From Actinoplanes sp. TFC3 (GTDB taxonomy: Bacteria; Actinomycetota; Actinomycetes; Mycobacteriales; Micromonosporaceae): 64,000 nt of DNA. The notes below the pieces were generated by a model, which made no database searches, was not told the DNA's origin, and was given only the letters and a program-made list of their open reading frames with translations. The position numbers and the translations under genes are program-made. Where the stretch lies: assembly GCF_001553785.1 (NCBI RefSeq), contig NZ_LOJP01000001.1, positions 2,642,871 to 2,706,870 of the forward strand. The letters run 5' to 3'. Each line of letters opens with the position of its first letter. Position 1 is the stretch's first letter. Of the stretch, positions 24,326 to 64,000 are shown one piece after another.

Positions 24326-27300
24326 TGCTGGTCCTGCCCGCTCATCCACCGCTTGGTGGCCTCGATCGCGTCGGCGCCCGGGTCCGTGGTGTAGAGCCGG
24401 GTGCAGAGCTGCGCGGCCACGGCGGCCGAGGACTCGTGGCTGAGCAGCACGAAGTGGTTCGGTGAGTCGACGTCGCGCAGGTGGAACTGCGGGATCCGGC
24501 GCTGCCACTCCGACCAGTAGTCGGTGTGGTCGACGCCGTTGGGCCCGTCCTGCGCGGAGAACACCGAGGCCAGCTCGCCGTAGAACAGCCCGCTGCCGTT
24601 GCGCAGGTAGAAGCAGGTGACCGCGCCGGGCTGCGGCAGGGGTTGCACGTCGAAGCCGAGCACGTCGTACGCCTCGTGCACGTCGGCGTTGTGGGCCAGC
24701 AGGTCACGCAGCTTGCCGGGCGGGGTGCGCAGGCCACGCCCGCGGGCCAGGGTGACCAGTTGCTCCAGCACCGCGTCGTCGTCGCGGTCCCAGTTGACGT
24801 CGACGCTGGCCACCAGGGTGCCGGCGAACTCGGCCGGTTCGGGTCGCAGGCTCGCGAAGAGCAACGCGTTCACCTGTTGCAGCAGCAGGTCGCGGCGGGA
24901 CATCGCCAGGTTCTTGAGGTGCTCGCCGTACATCGCGTCGAGCATCACGACGCTGTCGACGGTGGCGCCGCGCTGCTGCAGCTGCCGGGTCACCTCGTAC
25001 GCCAGCAGCCCGCCCAGCGAATACCCGCCCACGTCGTACGGGCCCTCGGGCTGGACCGCCTGGATGATGCCGGCGTAGTGGGCGGCCATCGCCGCGATCC
25101 CGTGCAGCGGCGGCTCCTCGCTCATCCAGCCGCGGGCCTGGATGCCGTAGAACGGACGGCCCACCGCGGCCGCGAGTGGGGCGTACACCTCGACACCGCC
25201 GAGCCCGCCGTGGCACCAGAACACCGGGCGGCCGGTGCGCCCGGAGTTGAGCGGCACCAGCTCGGTGAAGTGGGGTGCGACCGCGCGCTCGGGCTGCTCG
25301 GTCAGGCGGCGGGCCAGGTCTCGTACGGTCGCGGAGGCGGCCACCCTCTGCGGCTCGGCACCGAGGCGCTGGGCGAGCTGCACGGTGTGCATCGAGCTGA
25401 ATCCCAGCTGCGGCAACGGTGCGTCCAGGTCCAGCGCCGACACCGGCAACCCGAGCAGGTCCGCCACCGCCGCCGGAACATCCTCGGACGCGGTTGCCGG
25501 GGTGGCCGCCGAGGTCGTCTGATCCAGCCACAACCGGTGCCGCTCGAACGGGTAGGTGGGCAGAGTGCGCAGCATCCGCGGTTGCGGGCCGGTGTGCGCC
25601 ACGGTGGTCCACGGCACGTCACCGCCTTGGGCCCAGAACATGGCCAGTTGCTCGGCGCTGCCGGTCGCCACGATCTGGCGCAGCAATGCCTCGCCGGAGT
25701 CGCCGCCCAGCAGCATGGCCAGGTCGGAGCGGCCGTGCCGGGCCTCGCCGGTGAACACCGCAACCGTTGCCGGGTCGCTGCCCAGGTGCTGGCGCAGGCC
25801 GGTGATCAGCTCAGGCACATCGGCGGCAACCACGGCCAGGCGGCACTCCATCACCTCGCGGCCCTGCTGCAGCGTGTACGCGAGGTCGTCGAGCACCACG
25901 TCGGGGTGATCGTCCAGATGGGAAATCAGCTGCCGGGTCACGGCTTCGAGCCGATCGCCGGTACGAGCGGACAGCGGCACCACCAGCGGCCCGCGCGGCG
26001 CGTCGGGGTGCGGTTCGGGCGGGGCGGCCGCCACGTATTCCTCCAGCACCAGGTGGGCGTTGCTGCCCCCGGCACCGAACGCGCTGATCGTGGCCCGCAG
26101 CGGATACTCGCGCTCCACGCCGTCCACGTCGACGACTGGGCGCTCCCACTTGGTCGCCTTCCGGGGCAGGTGGAACGCCGAGTGCTCCAGGTCCAGACTC
26201 GGGTTGAGCGATCCGGTCCCGACCAGCGGGGCCAGCATCCGGTGGCGCATCTGCAGCGCCACCTTGCTCAGCTGGGCGATACCCGAGGCGGCTTCGGCGT
26301 TACCGATGCCGGACTTGACCGAGCCGAGGGCGCAGTGCCCCGGTGCGCTGCCGTCGCCGTACACCCGCTTGAGCGCCGCCATTTCCAGCGCGTCACCCAG
26401 CGGGGAGCCGTTCGCCGATGCCTCCACGTAGCTGACCGTGCGCGGATGCACCCCGCAGCGGCGCAGGTTCGCCTCGATCAGGCTGACCTGCTGATCGGGG
26501 TCCGGCACCACCGGGCCGCCGCTGCCGCCCTTGTGGTTCATGCCGCTGGCCCGGATCACGGTCAGGATGTCATCGCCGTCGGCCACCGCGCGGGCCAACG
26601 GTTTGAGCAGCACCGCGCCGACGCCCTCGGCCGGGATGAACCCGTCGCCGTCGAGGAAGGCCCGGCTGTGCGGCCCGCTGCCGGTCAGCCCGATCACCTC
26701 CAGCCCGGCGTACTTCTTGGGATGCAGCGACAGGTTGACCCCACCAGCGATCATCATGTCGCAGGTGCCGCGGCGCAGCTCCTCGCAGGCCATGTGGATG
26801 GCGGCCAGCGACGACGAGCACGTGGTGTCCACCGCGAGGCTGGGCCCGCGCAGGTCGAAGAAGTGCGACACCCGGTTGGCGATCGCGCTGTAGGACACTA
26901 CCGAGGTCAGCGCTTCCTGCGCCGGATCGGCGGCCAGCAACTGGTACTGGTGGTACATCGCGCCGACGTAGACGCCGACGCTGCCGTCGTACCGTTCCCG
27001 CAAGGTCTGCCGGGTGTAGCCCGCCCCTTCCAGCAGCGTCCACACGCACTGCAGGAACAGCCGGGTCTGGGGGTCCATCACCGCGGCCTCGCGCGGCGAG
27101 ATGTGGAAGAACAGCGGATCGAAGTCGGCGACGCCGTCCAGGAAGCCACCCCAGCCGAGCGATGCAGCGGTACGGTCCCAGCGCTGCGCCGGAACCTCGG
27201 TGACACAGTCCCGGCCGGCCACCAGGTTGTCCCAGAACTCGTCGAGATCGGCGGCACCGGGATAGCGCCCGGCCAGAGCCACCACCGCGACATCATCATC

Positions 27301-30300
27301 GCGGCGTGGTTTTTCGCTGGTCGGGGCTTCTTCTTTCCGCACCGTGGCCAGCGCGGGAGGCGCCTTTTCAACGCCGAGGATGGTGGACACCGCCGCGGTG
27401 TGGGTCTGCTGCAGGTGCTCGCTGAGGGCCTGCACGCTGCGGTGCTCGAACAGCAGGGTCTTGGACAGCGACCCGAAGTCGTTCTCGAGGCGGTTGGTGA
27501 CCGACAGCGCGAGCACCGAGTCGATGCCGAACCGGTCGAACGGCGCAGCGGGATCGATGCGGTGCACCGGAATCTGCAACGCCTCGGACAGCACGCCGCG
27601 CAGATACCCGACGAGATCCGCCCCCGTCAGAGCGGTTTTTTCGGGTGCGGGCATCATCACGGTACGAATCCGCTCCAGATCACCCGCGACCACCACCACC
27701 TGCGGGTCGCCCGCGGTCAGCGCGGCGTGCAAGGCTGCCAGCCCGGTGGCCGAACCCATCGCCACCATCCCCAGCCGCTCGCGCATCGTGCGCTCAGTTG
27801 CAGCGTCGACCTGCATGCCGCCGTGCGCCCACAACGGCCAGGCGATGGACACTGAGGCACCGCTGCGGCGGCCCTGCGCCACCAGGGTGTGCCGGTAGGC
27901 GGCGTAGGCGTCCAGGAACGCGTTCGCCGCCGTATAGTCGGCCTGCCCGGTGTTGCCGAAGATGCCCGCCAGACCCGAGAAGAGCGCGAAGAAGTCCAGC
28001 TGCACCTCACGGGTCGCCTCGTCCAGGTGCACGGTTCCGGCCACCTTGGGTGCCAGGACCACCCGGCAGTCGGCGGCGGTCTTGGTGCCCAGCAACGCAT
28101 CGCGCAGCACTCCGGCGCTGTGCAGGATGCCGTGCAGCGTGCCGTGCTCGCGCAGAATCCCGGCGATCAGCGACTGCGCCTGCTGGGCGTCGCTGACGTC
28201 GGCCTGGACGTAGGTCACCGTGGCGCCGCGGGAGCGCCACTGCTCCAGCACCGCCGTCTGTTCGGTGTCCGGGGCGGAACGGCCCGCGAGCACCAGCGTG
28301 ACCTCACGAACCTGGTCGACCAGGTCGGCGGCCACGATCCGACCGAGGCCGCCCAGGCCACCGGTGATCAGGTAGACCCCGCCGGTGCGCCACGGCAACC
28401 GGGCCGGGGCCGGCGTGCCCGGCTCCTCCCAGGTCTGGGCTTCTGCTTCGCCGTCGCGGAACCGGATGCGGGCCGCGGCGCGGTGGTGCCGGGCGGCCAG
28501 CACCTGCGCCACGAGGGTGGGCAGCGGCTGCGCGGTGTCGACGTACACGGCCTGCGCGGACAGCCGGGGCTGTTCGGTGGCCGCCGACTGGAGCAGGCCC
28601 AGCAGCCCGCCGGACAGGGCGAGCGAGGGTTCCTCGGGCACCACGAGCTGCACCAGGGTGTCGCCCGCGGCGGGGTTGCCGAGTTCGCGCTGCGCCCAGG
28701 CGAGGGCCTGCTCGGCGTACTCGGTGTAGCGCCGCGCGGTGCCGGCGGTGGAGGTCAGCGGGATGACGTCGGTGCTGGCGTCGGATGCAGGGAGAGCTTC
28801 GACCAGCTCGGGCAGGCCGGGCACCAGCACGACGGTGCGTTGCGGGGTACGGCCGGTGGCGGGGTGGCGTTCCCAGCGGGGGCGCAGGCTCAGCCACGGG
28901 GTGGCCGGATCGATCGGGGCGGTCGGGGTGACGTCGCCGTCGAGGATGCGGTAGGACATGCCGCGCAGGCGGGCTCGTACCCGGCCGTCGTCGTCGCACA
29001 GGTCGACGTCGAGCTTCATCAGGTCGCCGGTGGGGCGCACGCCGCCGCTGTAGCGGATCCACGCCCACATCGCCGGGGCCCCCGGTCCGTGCACCTCCAG
29101 CTCGTCCAGCGCGAACGGCAGCGACGGCTTCATCCCGGTCACGTCCAGCTCGCCGACGCTGCCCGCGGTAAGGCCCATACCGAGCGACGCCTGCAACGTG
29201 GCGTCGAGCAAGCCGGGGTGCAGCACCATCGTCGCAAGCGAGCCATGGAACGCCTCGGGCAGCACCAGCCGGACCAGCACTTCGTCCGGCCCCGCGTAGA
29301 GCCGCTCGATCCCCCGGTGCAAAGGCCCATAGGAGAAACCGATTTTCTCGTACGCCGGGTACAGCTCGCCGGCACCCACCTGTGCCCCGGTGCAGGCGGC
29401 CCGCCGGGCGCTGAGGTCAACGACGACCGGATCCCGGTGTTCCACTGCCGCGCGGCCCTGACCGTGCACCTGCCCGTCGGCACCGGTGAATTCGTAGGCC
29501 ACCTCGTGCGAGCCGGTAGCGGTCACCGTTGTCAGCACTGCCGGGGGCTGCGGGTCGGCGACCAGCGGGCGCGCCCATACCACGTTGCGCAGCACCATCG
29601 TGGCGGTGCCGTCGTCGTCCAGGGCCGCGGCGCTGGCGGCCCGAGCCATCTCCAGGAACGCGACGCCGGGCAGCACCTTGCGGCCCTGAACCCGGTGGTC
29701 GGTGAAGAACGGCTCGGAGCCGGTGAACGCGGTCCGGTAGCAGTGCTCGCGCAACGTGGACACGTTGGTGTGCACCATCGGATGCAGCACGTCGGCCGCG
29801 CCCTGCGGGGTCTCTTGCGGGGCGGCGGGGACCCAGTAGCTTTCCCGGGCGAACGGGTACGTCGGCAGCGGCACCCGACGGTCGTGGCCCGCCAGGAACA
29901 GGTCCTCGTACGGCAGGTCGTAGCCCTGCGACCACAGATCCGCCACGGTGCTCAGCTCGTCGCCGGCGGACGGCCCGGCGGCGACCCGGCGGATACAGTC
30001 GGCACCGAAGGCGCGCAGCGCCGGGCGTTCCTCGGCCACATCGGCCACGGCGGCGTGCACCCCGGCGGGATGCTGGTCGGCGAGCCAGGCCCGCAGGGTG
30101 GTGACGAGCCCGCCCGTGGTGGTGGCCACGCAGGCGAGCCGGTGCGGCAGGTGCTTGCGGCCCGTGAGCAGCGTGAAGCTCACATCGCCGAGGTTGAGCC
30201 CGCTGTCGTCGGCGCAGCGCACGGCCAGGCGCTCGGCCTGCTCACGCAACTGCTCCGGAGTGTGCGCGGACAACACAATCAACTCAGCACCACGGTACGA

Positions 30301-33083
30301 CCCCTGCGGCGCCACCGCCGGGGCTTGCTCGATCACCAGGTGCGCGTTGGTGCCGGTGACGCCGAAGGAGCTGACCGCGGCGCGGCGGGGCGTACCGGCC
30401 GGCACGTTCCACGGTTTGCTGGTGACCGGCACGGCGAACGGGCCACCGGTGAAGTCGATGTGCGCGTTGCCCTGCTCGAAGTGCAGCGACGGCGGGATGA
30501 CCCGGTGGCGCAGCGACAGCAGCACCTTGAGCATCCCGGCGACCCCGGCCGCGGTGATGGTGTGCCCGAGGTTGGACTTGATCGAGCCGAGCGCGCAGGG
30601 GCTGGTCCGCGGGCCGGTGCCGGTGAACGCGCGCTGCAACGCGTGGTATTCGATCGGGTCGCCCAACTTGGTGCCGGTGCCGTGCGCCTCCACCATTTGG
30701 ATGCCGGCCGGGTCGATGCCGAACTCGTCGTACACGCTGGTCAGCAGCCGTTCCTGGGAGGCGGCGCTGGGGGCGGTCAAGCCGTTGGAGGCGCCGTCCT
30801 GGTTGGTGCCCGAGCCGCGGATGATCCCGTGGATGTGGTCGCCGTCGGCCAGCGCGTCGCTGAGCCGCTTGAGCACCAGCACCGCGGCGCCCTCGCCGGG
30901 CACGAATCCGTCGGCGCGCTCGTCGAAGGTGTGGCAGCGCCCGCTGGGCGACAGCATCCCGGCATGCCCGGCCACCTGGTAGAAGCGCGGCGTGCACTGC
31001 ACGGACACACCGCCGGCCAGCGCCATCCCGGTCTCGCCGGTCCACAATCCCTGACAGGCCAGGTGAATCGCGACCAGTGAGCTCGAGCAGGCGGTGTCCA
31101 CCGACACCGCAGGCCCGCGCAGATCCAGGTGGTAGGCGATGCGCGCGGGCATGGCCGACAGGGCGTTGCCCCACATCGCCGACGCGGGCGCCTCGCCGCC
31201 GATGAGCTGGCCGTACCCGCTTTCCTGGCAGCCCGCGTAGACGCCGCACCGGCGGCCCCGGGTGCCGCGGCCGGCGTACCCGGCGTCTTCGAGGGCCTTC
31301 CAGCACTCTTCGAGGAAGATCCGCTGCTGGGGGTCCATGTAGCGGGCCTCGACCCCGGAGATGTTGAAGAAGATCGGATCGAAGAGATCGATGCGGTCGA
31401 GGAAGCTGCCGTGGCGACAGGCGTCGGCGCCGGTTGCTGGGGAGGCCGGCAGGTCCCAGCGGGTGACCTCGCCGACGAGGTCGTCGCCGCGTTCGAGGTG
31501 TTCCCAGAGCTGCGCGGGATCGTCGGATCCGGCGAAGCGGCCGCTCATCCCGACGATCGCGATGGGCTCTTTGCCGGCCGGTGCCGCTTCGGCGCGGGCG
31601 GCGGGCTGCGGGGCCCGGGGTTGCGGCACGGTGACGGTCTCGGGCGGCGAGGGCAGCAGATTCGGGTACGTCGCAGCGATGTGCCCGGCCAGCCGGGTGA
31701 CCGAGCCGTGGTCGAACAGGTCGGTGGTGCTCAGCTCGATGCCCAGCACCCGGTTGAGTTGCTGGATGAGCTGGACGCCAAGGATGGAATCGATGCCGTG
31801 GTCCATGAACGCGTCATCAGCGGCGATGTGCTCACGGCCCAGCTTCAGCGAGCTCTTCAGCTGCGCGAAAATGGCGTCCTCGACGTGCCGTCGCAGCCCG
31901 TCACCGGACTTCTCGACCGAAACAGGCTCAGGCTCAGGTTCTGGCTGGGGCGGCGGCTCGGCAGCAGCGCTGGGGGCCTGCTGGCGGATCAGACCGTCGC
32001 TGGCGGCGGCCACCACCTGGTAGCCGAGGCCGTGCAGCGCGGCGGCGGGGAACGCGACCGGGTCGAAGCCCTCCTCCTCCAGCACCTCGAGCCAGGTGTC
32101 CGGGGCCAGCGCCGGGGTGCCCGCGATGCGCAGGTCGGCGTCCTGGTAGCGCCACCAGCCATCGAGCAGCCCGAACGTCAGGTGCGCGAAGACCGAGTAG
32201 GCCGAGATCTCGTTGAGCAACAGGACTCCGCCGCGTTTGAGCAGCGCCTTGGCGTGGCGCAGGGTGCGGCGGATGTCGGCGGTCGCGTGCAGGACGTTGG
32301 TGGCCAGCACGAGGTCGTACGAGCCAGGGGTGAACCCTTGGTCCTGCGGCGCATGTTCGATGTCGAGGATCTGGTAGTCCAGGAAGGCGTGCTGCGGCCC
32401 GAATTCGCGTTCGGCGTGCAGCAGGAACGAGCGCGACAGATCGGTGTAGCTGTAGGTTTCGACCGGTGCGCCGCGCAGCTGCTCCAGCACCCCGGCGCTG
32501 CCCCCGCCGGTGCCGGCGCCGATCTCCAGAAGGCGCAGGCGGTTCGCCGGTTCCGCGGCGACAACGGCATCCCGCACGGCCGCAACCGTGCGGGCCATGA
32601 CGGCGTTGAACGTGTCGGTGACCGGGTTGTTGCGATAGATGCCCTCGACCAGCGACATCGAGGAACCCGGAAACATGACGTCGGTCGCCGGGATCGCCCC
32701 GGTGAGAATGCGCGGCAGGGCAGGCAGCGTCGCATCCAGCAGCCGCACCTGGGCGCGCAGCCCGGGATCCTGGGCCCAGCCGGCCGATCGGGTGTCCCAC
32801 TCGGCCCACACCGCCGCCGGGTCGCCGCCGCCCGGCTGGTGGCCCCGGCTGCGCAGCAACCGCACCGATTCGGCGTACCAGCGGTGCATCGCCGCCACCG
32901 GCGCGACCGCATCGCCGAGCTGCACCGCGAGCAGCCGGATCAGCAGGTCGTCCTCGATCGCCCCGGCGGGGGTCCCCATGGCGGCGGGCAGCGTCGCGGC
33001 GACCTGGCAGCCGAGCGCTTCGAGACCGACCGGGACCCCGGTGGGGGCCATGATGATCGATTCGCTGGGGATGAGGTTGTGCA

Positions 33084-33084
<1 letters not shown>
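24322..33084 (-). CDS. PKS C: trans-AT type I PKS, MT-ACP / KS-DH-KR-ACP / KS0-ACP-TE
   Basis: The 2,920-residue terminal synthase has no AT. Domains by approximate residue: C-methyltransferase 30-380 (LEIGAGTGGGS, SAM loop); ACP Ser433; KS 503-920 (Cys666); DH 1105-1375 (DHRVQGRKVLPG, LLDATLQ); KR 1400-1780; ACP Ser1856; KS0 1930-2350 (Cys2089 kept, but HGTGT replaced by SANGS with Ser2223 for His, and the second His replaced by Asn2262); ACP 2525-2600 with an unusual LGFSSM site; thioesterase 2640-2900 (GYSLGG, Ser2689; late NHFVLL). The N-terminal MT-ACP completes the KS-KR that ends PKS B. The TE marks this as the end of the line, for hydrolysis or macrolactonisation. The ATG shares one base with the PKS B stop. 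Confidence 0.95.
24325..27297 (-). other. PKS C terminal module KS0-ACP-TE
   Basis: Residues 1930-2920. Cys2089 is kept, but both catalytic histidines of the KS are lost (Ser2223, Asn2262). It should accept and pass on the chain without extending it. The ACP site is LGFSSM (Asp before the Ser replaced by Ser) and the TE has GYSLGG. Confidence 0.88.
27370..31587 (-). other. PKS C module KS-DH-KR-ACP
   Basis: Residues 500-1905. KS active site DTACSSSL (Cys666) with intact HGTGT; DH with complete HxxxGxxxxP and DATLQ motifs; KR with GGLGGLG and a Leu-Arg-Asp at the LDD position (suggestive of a B-type KR); ACP FGIDSV (Ser1856). Predicted product is an alpha,beta-double bond. Confidence 0.88.
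31645..33084 (-). other. PKS C split-module part: C-methyltransferase-ACP
   Basis: Residues 1-480. The SAM-dependent methyltransferase (GAGTGGG near 190) is followed by an ACP (DHGIDSIL, Ser433). With the KS-KR at the end of PKS B it forms one extension module, predicted to give an alpha-methyl-beta-hydroxy unit. Confidence 0.85.
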
Positions 33085-62057
<28,973 letters not shown>

Positions 62058-62060
62058 GGT

Positions 62061-64000
62061 TCAGCGGCTCCCGATTTCCTTGTGGCGGCCGGTGTTCAGC
62101 GAGGTACGCAGGCGCTCGGCGGCGGCGCCGGCCTCGAGTGATTCGCTGAGGTAGCCATCGATGACCTCGTCGAGCAGGGCGTCCAGTTCCCCGGCGACCG
62201 GTTCCTCGGCGATCCAGTAGCGCTCGCGGGCGAAGGGGTAGCCCGGCAGCGCGACGATGCGGTGCCGGCCCTGCTGCAGCGGGGTCCAGTCGATGTCGAG
62301 CCCGCGCACCCAGGCCCCGGCGAGCTTGGCGTGGTGGCCCTTGGCGAGCCAGGACGCGGCCAGTTCGGCCAGGTCCTCGGCGTCGGGCAGGACGCCGGCC
62401 CGGCCGCGGAACGCGTTGCCACCCGGCTGGTTCAGCTGATCGCGCAGCGCCGCGACCAGCTCGTTGATCGAGGTGACCACCACGGCGAGGCGATCCGGCA
62501 TGGCTTCGCGTCCGACGCGCAGGGTGTGGGCGAGGTCGGCCAGCCGTACCGGGTGATGCTCGTTCTGCTCCAGCCAGCCCAGCAGGTCGCGGATGCGCTC
62601 CTGCAGCCGGTCGCCGTCCTTGGCCGACAGCAGCACGATCTGCGGTCCCGTGGTGTCGTCGGCCGGTACGTCGGTGGCCTGGTATTCCTCCAGCACTACG
62701 TGGGCGTTGGCGCCACCGGCGCCGAACGAGGACACCCCGGCGCGGCGCGGCGTCGGCTGCGCCGGCCAGGGCGTCACCGTCTGCTGCAGCCGGAACGGGG
62801 TGGCCGCCAGGTCCAGGTGCGGGTTCACCGCCTCGGCGTGCAGGCTGGGCACCAGCTCGCCGTGCTGCAGCTGCAGAATTACCTTGCAGACCCCGGCGAT
62901 CCCGGCGGCGGCCTCGGCGTGCCCGATGTTGGTCTTGACCGAGCCGAGCGCGCAGGACTGCGGGGGCACCGCGTCGGGGGCGAACGCCCGGATAAGGCCG
63001 TTGATCTCGATGGGGTCGCCCAGCGCGGTGCCGGTGCCGTGGGCTTCGATGTAGCCGATGGTGCGCGCGTCCACCCCGGCCTTGTCCAGCGCCTTGCGGA
63101 TGACCTCGCCCTGCGCGACCGGGTTGGGCACGGTGTAGCCGTTGGTGGCGCCGCCGTGGTTGATCGCGGTACCCCGGATGACGGCGTGGATGGTGTCGCC
63201 GTCGCGTTCGGCGTCGGCGAGGCGTTTGAGCACCAGCGCGCCGACGCCCTCGCCGGGGACGAAGCCGTTGCCGCCATCGCCGAAGCTGTGGCACCGCCCG
63301 TCGTCGGAGAGCATGCCCAACGCGGAGAGGTTCACGTAGCTCGAAGGGTGCAGGTACAGGTTGACCCCGCCGGCCAGCGCCATCTCACAGTCGCCGCGCA
63401 GCAGGTGCTCGCAGGCCTCGTGCAGCGCGGTCAGCGACGACGAGCACATGGTGTCGATCGGCATGCTGGGCCCGTTGAGGTCGAGCTTGAAGGACACCCG
63501 GTTGGCGATCGAGCCGAACGAGGTGAACGGGTAGGCGGTGTCGCCGGCCTGCCAGCGTGCGGGGCCGTACAGGTTGTGCCCGGCGCGGGTGACGCCGACG
63601 AAGACACCGACCTGCCCGCCGGTGGTGGTGTGCAGCCGCGCCCGGGTGTAGCCGGCGTTTTCGAGGGCCTTCCACACCTCCTGCAGGAACAGCCGCTCCT
63701 GCGGGTCCATGTCGCGCGCCTCGTTCGGGGTGATCTCGAAGAACAGCGGGTCGAAGTCGGCGAACCCGTCGAGGAAGCCACCCCATTTGCTGTAGCTGCG
63801 GCCGGCGGCGGCGGCGCGCTCGCGGTCGGGTTCGTAAAAGCCGTCCAGCGACCAGCGATCGGCCGGGATCTCGGTGACGCTCTCGCGTCCGGCGCGCAGG
63901 TTCTGCCAGTAGGCGCTGAGGTTGTCGGCCTGGGGGAAACGGGCGCTGAGACCGATGATGGCGATGTCGTCGCGGGCGGGGGGCTGTGGACGTACCGGTG
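62061..64000 (-). CDS. PKS A: trans-AT PKS, C-terminal KS and docking segment (5' part outside window)
   Basis: The frame is open to the right edge, so only the last ~645 residues are visible. A KS begins close to the edge (DDIAIIGLSARFPQ). Its active site is DTMCSSSLTALHEAC with Cys codon at 63444-63446, and AHGTGT and NIGHAEAAAG are intact. A trans-AT post-KS linker ending in LPGYPFARERYW follows. The last ~40 residues contain a helical segment, LDALLDEVIDGYLSESLE, that looks like a four-helix-bundle docking element facing the N-terminus of PKS B. The KS has no processing domains after it, so its module is completed by KR-ACP of PKS B. It resembles KS1 of PKS B (both have YSKWGGFLDG and similar active-site flanks). 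Confidence 0.93.
   Translation of the reverse strand, partial: PVRPQPPARDDIAIIGLSARFPQADNLSAYWQNLRAGRESVTEIPADRWSLDGFYEPDRERAAAAGRSYSKWGGFLDGFADFDPLFFEITPNEARDMDPQERLFLQEVWKALENAGYTRARLHTTTGGQVGVFVGVTRAGHNLYGPARWQAGDTAYPFTSFGSIANRVSFKLDLNGPSMPIDTMCSSSLTALHEACEHLLRGDCEMALAGGVNLYLHPSSYVNLSALGMLSDDGRCHSFGDGGNGFVPGEGVGALVLKRLADAERDGDTIHAVIRGTAINHGGATNGYTVPNPVAQGEVIRKALDKAGVDARTIGYIEAHGTGTALGDPIEINGLIRAFAPDAVPPQSCALGSVKTNIGHAEAAAGIAGVCKVILQLQHGELVPSLHAEAVNPHLDLAATPFRLQQTVTPWPAQPTPRRAGVSSFGAGGANAHVVLEEYQATDVPADDTTGPQIVLLSAKDGDRLQERIRDLLGWLEQNEHHPVRLADLAHTLRVGREAMPDRLAVVVTSINELVAALRDQLNQPGGNAFRGRAGVLPDAEDLAELAASWLAKGHHAKLAGAWVRGLDIDWTPLQQGRHRIVALPGYPFARERYWIAEEPVAGELDALLDEVIDGYLSESLEAGAAAERLRTSLNTGRHKEIGSR
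62064..62190 (-). other. Putative C-terminal docking domain of PKS A
   Basis: The last ~40 codons encode an amphipathic, acidic helix pair (LDALLDEVIDGYLSESLE ... AERLRTSL). The start of PKS B encodes IEQVLLDLRNNRISREQA, a similar helix-turn-helix. Such pairs act as docking domains in split trans-AT modules. The assignment is by pattern. Confidence 0.55.

Noticed and set aside
24481..31080. Long open frames on the plus strand opposite PKS C
   Set aside because: They mirror the PKS codons in a GC-rich genome, have no ribosome sites and encode Arg/Gly/Val/Gln-rich sequence without recognisable domains.

Overview
The window is very GC-rich, with dense genes, G/C-ending codons and GTG starts. 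This points to an actinomycete; the genus cannot be fixed from the sequence. It is almost entirely secondary-metabolite biosynthesis and holds two polyketide systems on either side of a deoxysugar block. No tRNA, rRNA, CRISPR array, insertion sequence, transporter, pathway regulator, glycosyltransferase or phosphopantetheinyl transferase was recognised.

Positions 1-3306 (+) carry the end of a stand-alone condensation-domain protein, an FAD monooxygenase and an alpha/beta hydrolase, closed by a strong hairpin. Positions 3431-9278 (-) are a compact type II (aromatic) PKS operon. In order of transcription it encodes a TcmI-like cyclase, a cupin cyclase, KS-alpha, chain-length factor, ACP, SRPBCC aromatase/cyclase, a DUF1772 membrane protein, a ketoreductase and two small ABM oxygenases. 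This is the gene set expected for a pentangular or related polyphenol.

Positions 9400-13783 hold four dTDP-deoxysugar genes: a nucleotidylyltransferase, a 4,6-dehydratase, an RfbH/E1-type PMP 3-dehydrase (on the opposite strand) and a divergent SDR likely to be a 4-ketoreductase. A DUF4180 gene and a P450 follow (14005-15717, +), ending in a perfect 16-bp stem terminator.

From 15766 to the right edge all genes lie on the minus strand, overlapping or separated by at most 46 bp. This is apparently one transcription unit of at least 48 kb for a trans-acyltransferase type I PKS. Reading in the direction of synthesis, PKS A (cut by the window edge) ends in a KS. PKS B (9,657 aa) then carries KR-ACP / KS-DH-ACP / KS-DH-KR-ACP / KS-DH-KR-ACP / KS-KR-ACP / KS-ACP-ACP / KS-DH-KR-ACP / KS-ACP-ACP / KS-KR. 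PKS C (2,920 aa) carries MT-ACP / KS-DH-KR-ACP / KS0-ACP-TE. None of the modules has an AT domain.

The downstream genes supply the trans-acting enzymes: an FMN enoyl reductase, a malonyl acyltransferase, a complete HMG-synthase beta-branching cassette (HMGS, ECH1, ECH2, donor ACP, decarboxylating KS), an acyl-hydrolase and an SDR. Two tandem ACP pairs carry the tryptophan associated with beta-branching and sit in modules without KR, so two beta-alkyl branches are predicted.

The most interesting question is whether the aromatic PKS, the deoxysugar genes, the condensation-domain protein and the trans-AT line make one hybrid molecule or belong to two abutting clusters. Within PKS B, a 14-G homopolymer inside an ACP, near-identical duplicated ACP DNA and a 21-bp minisatellite linker also deserve attention.
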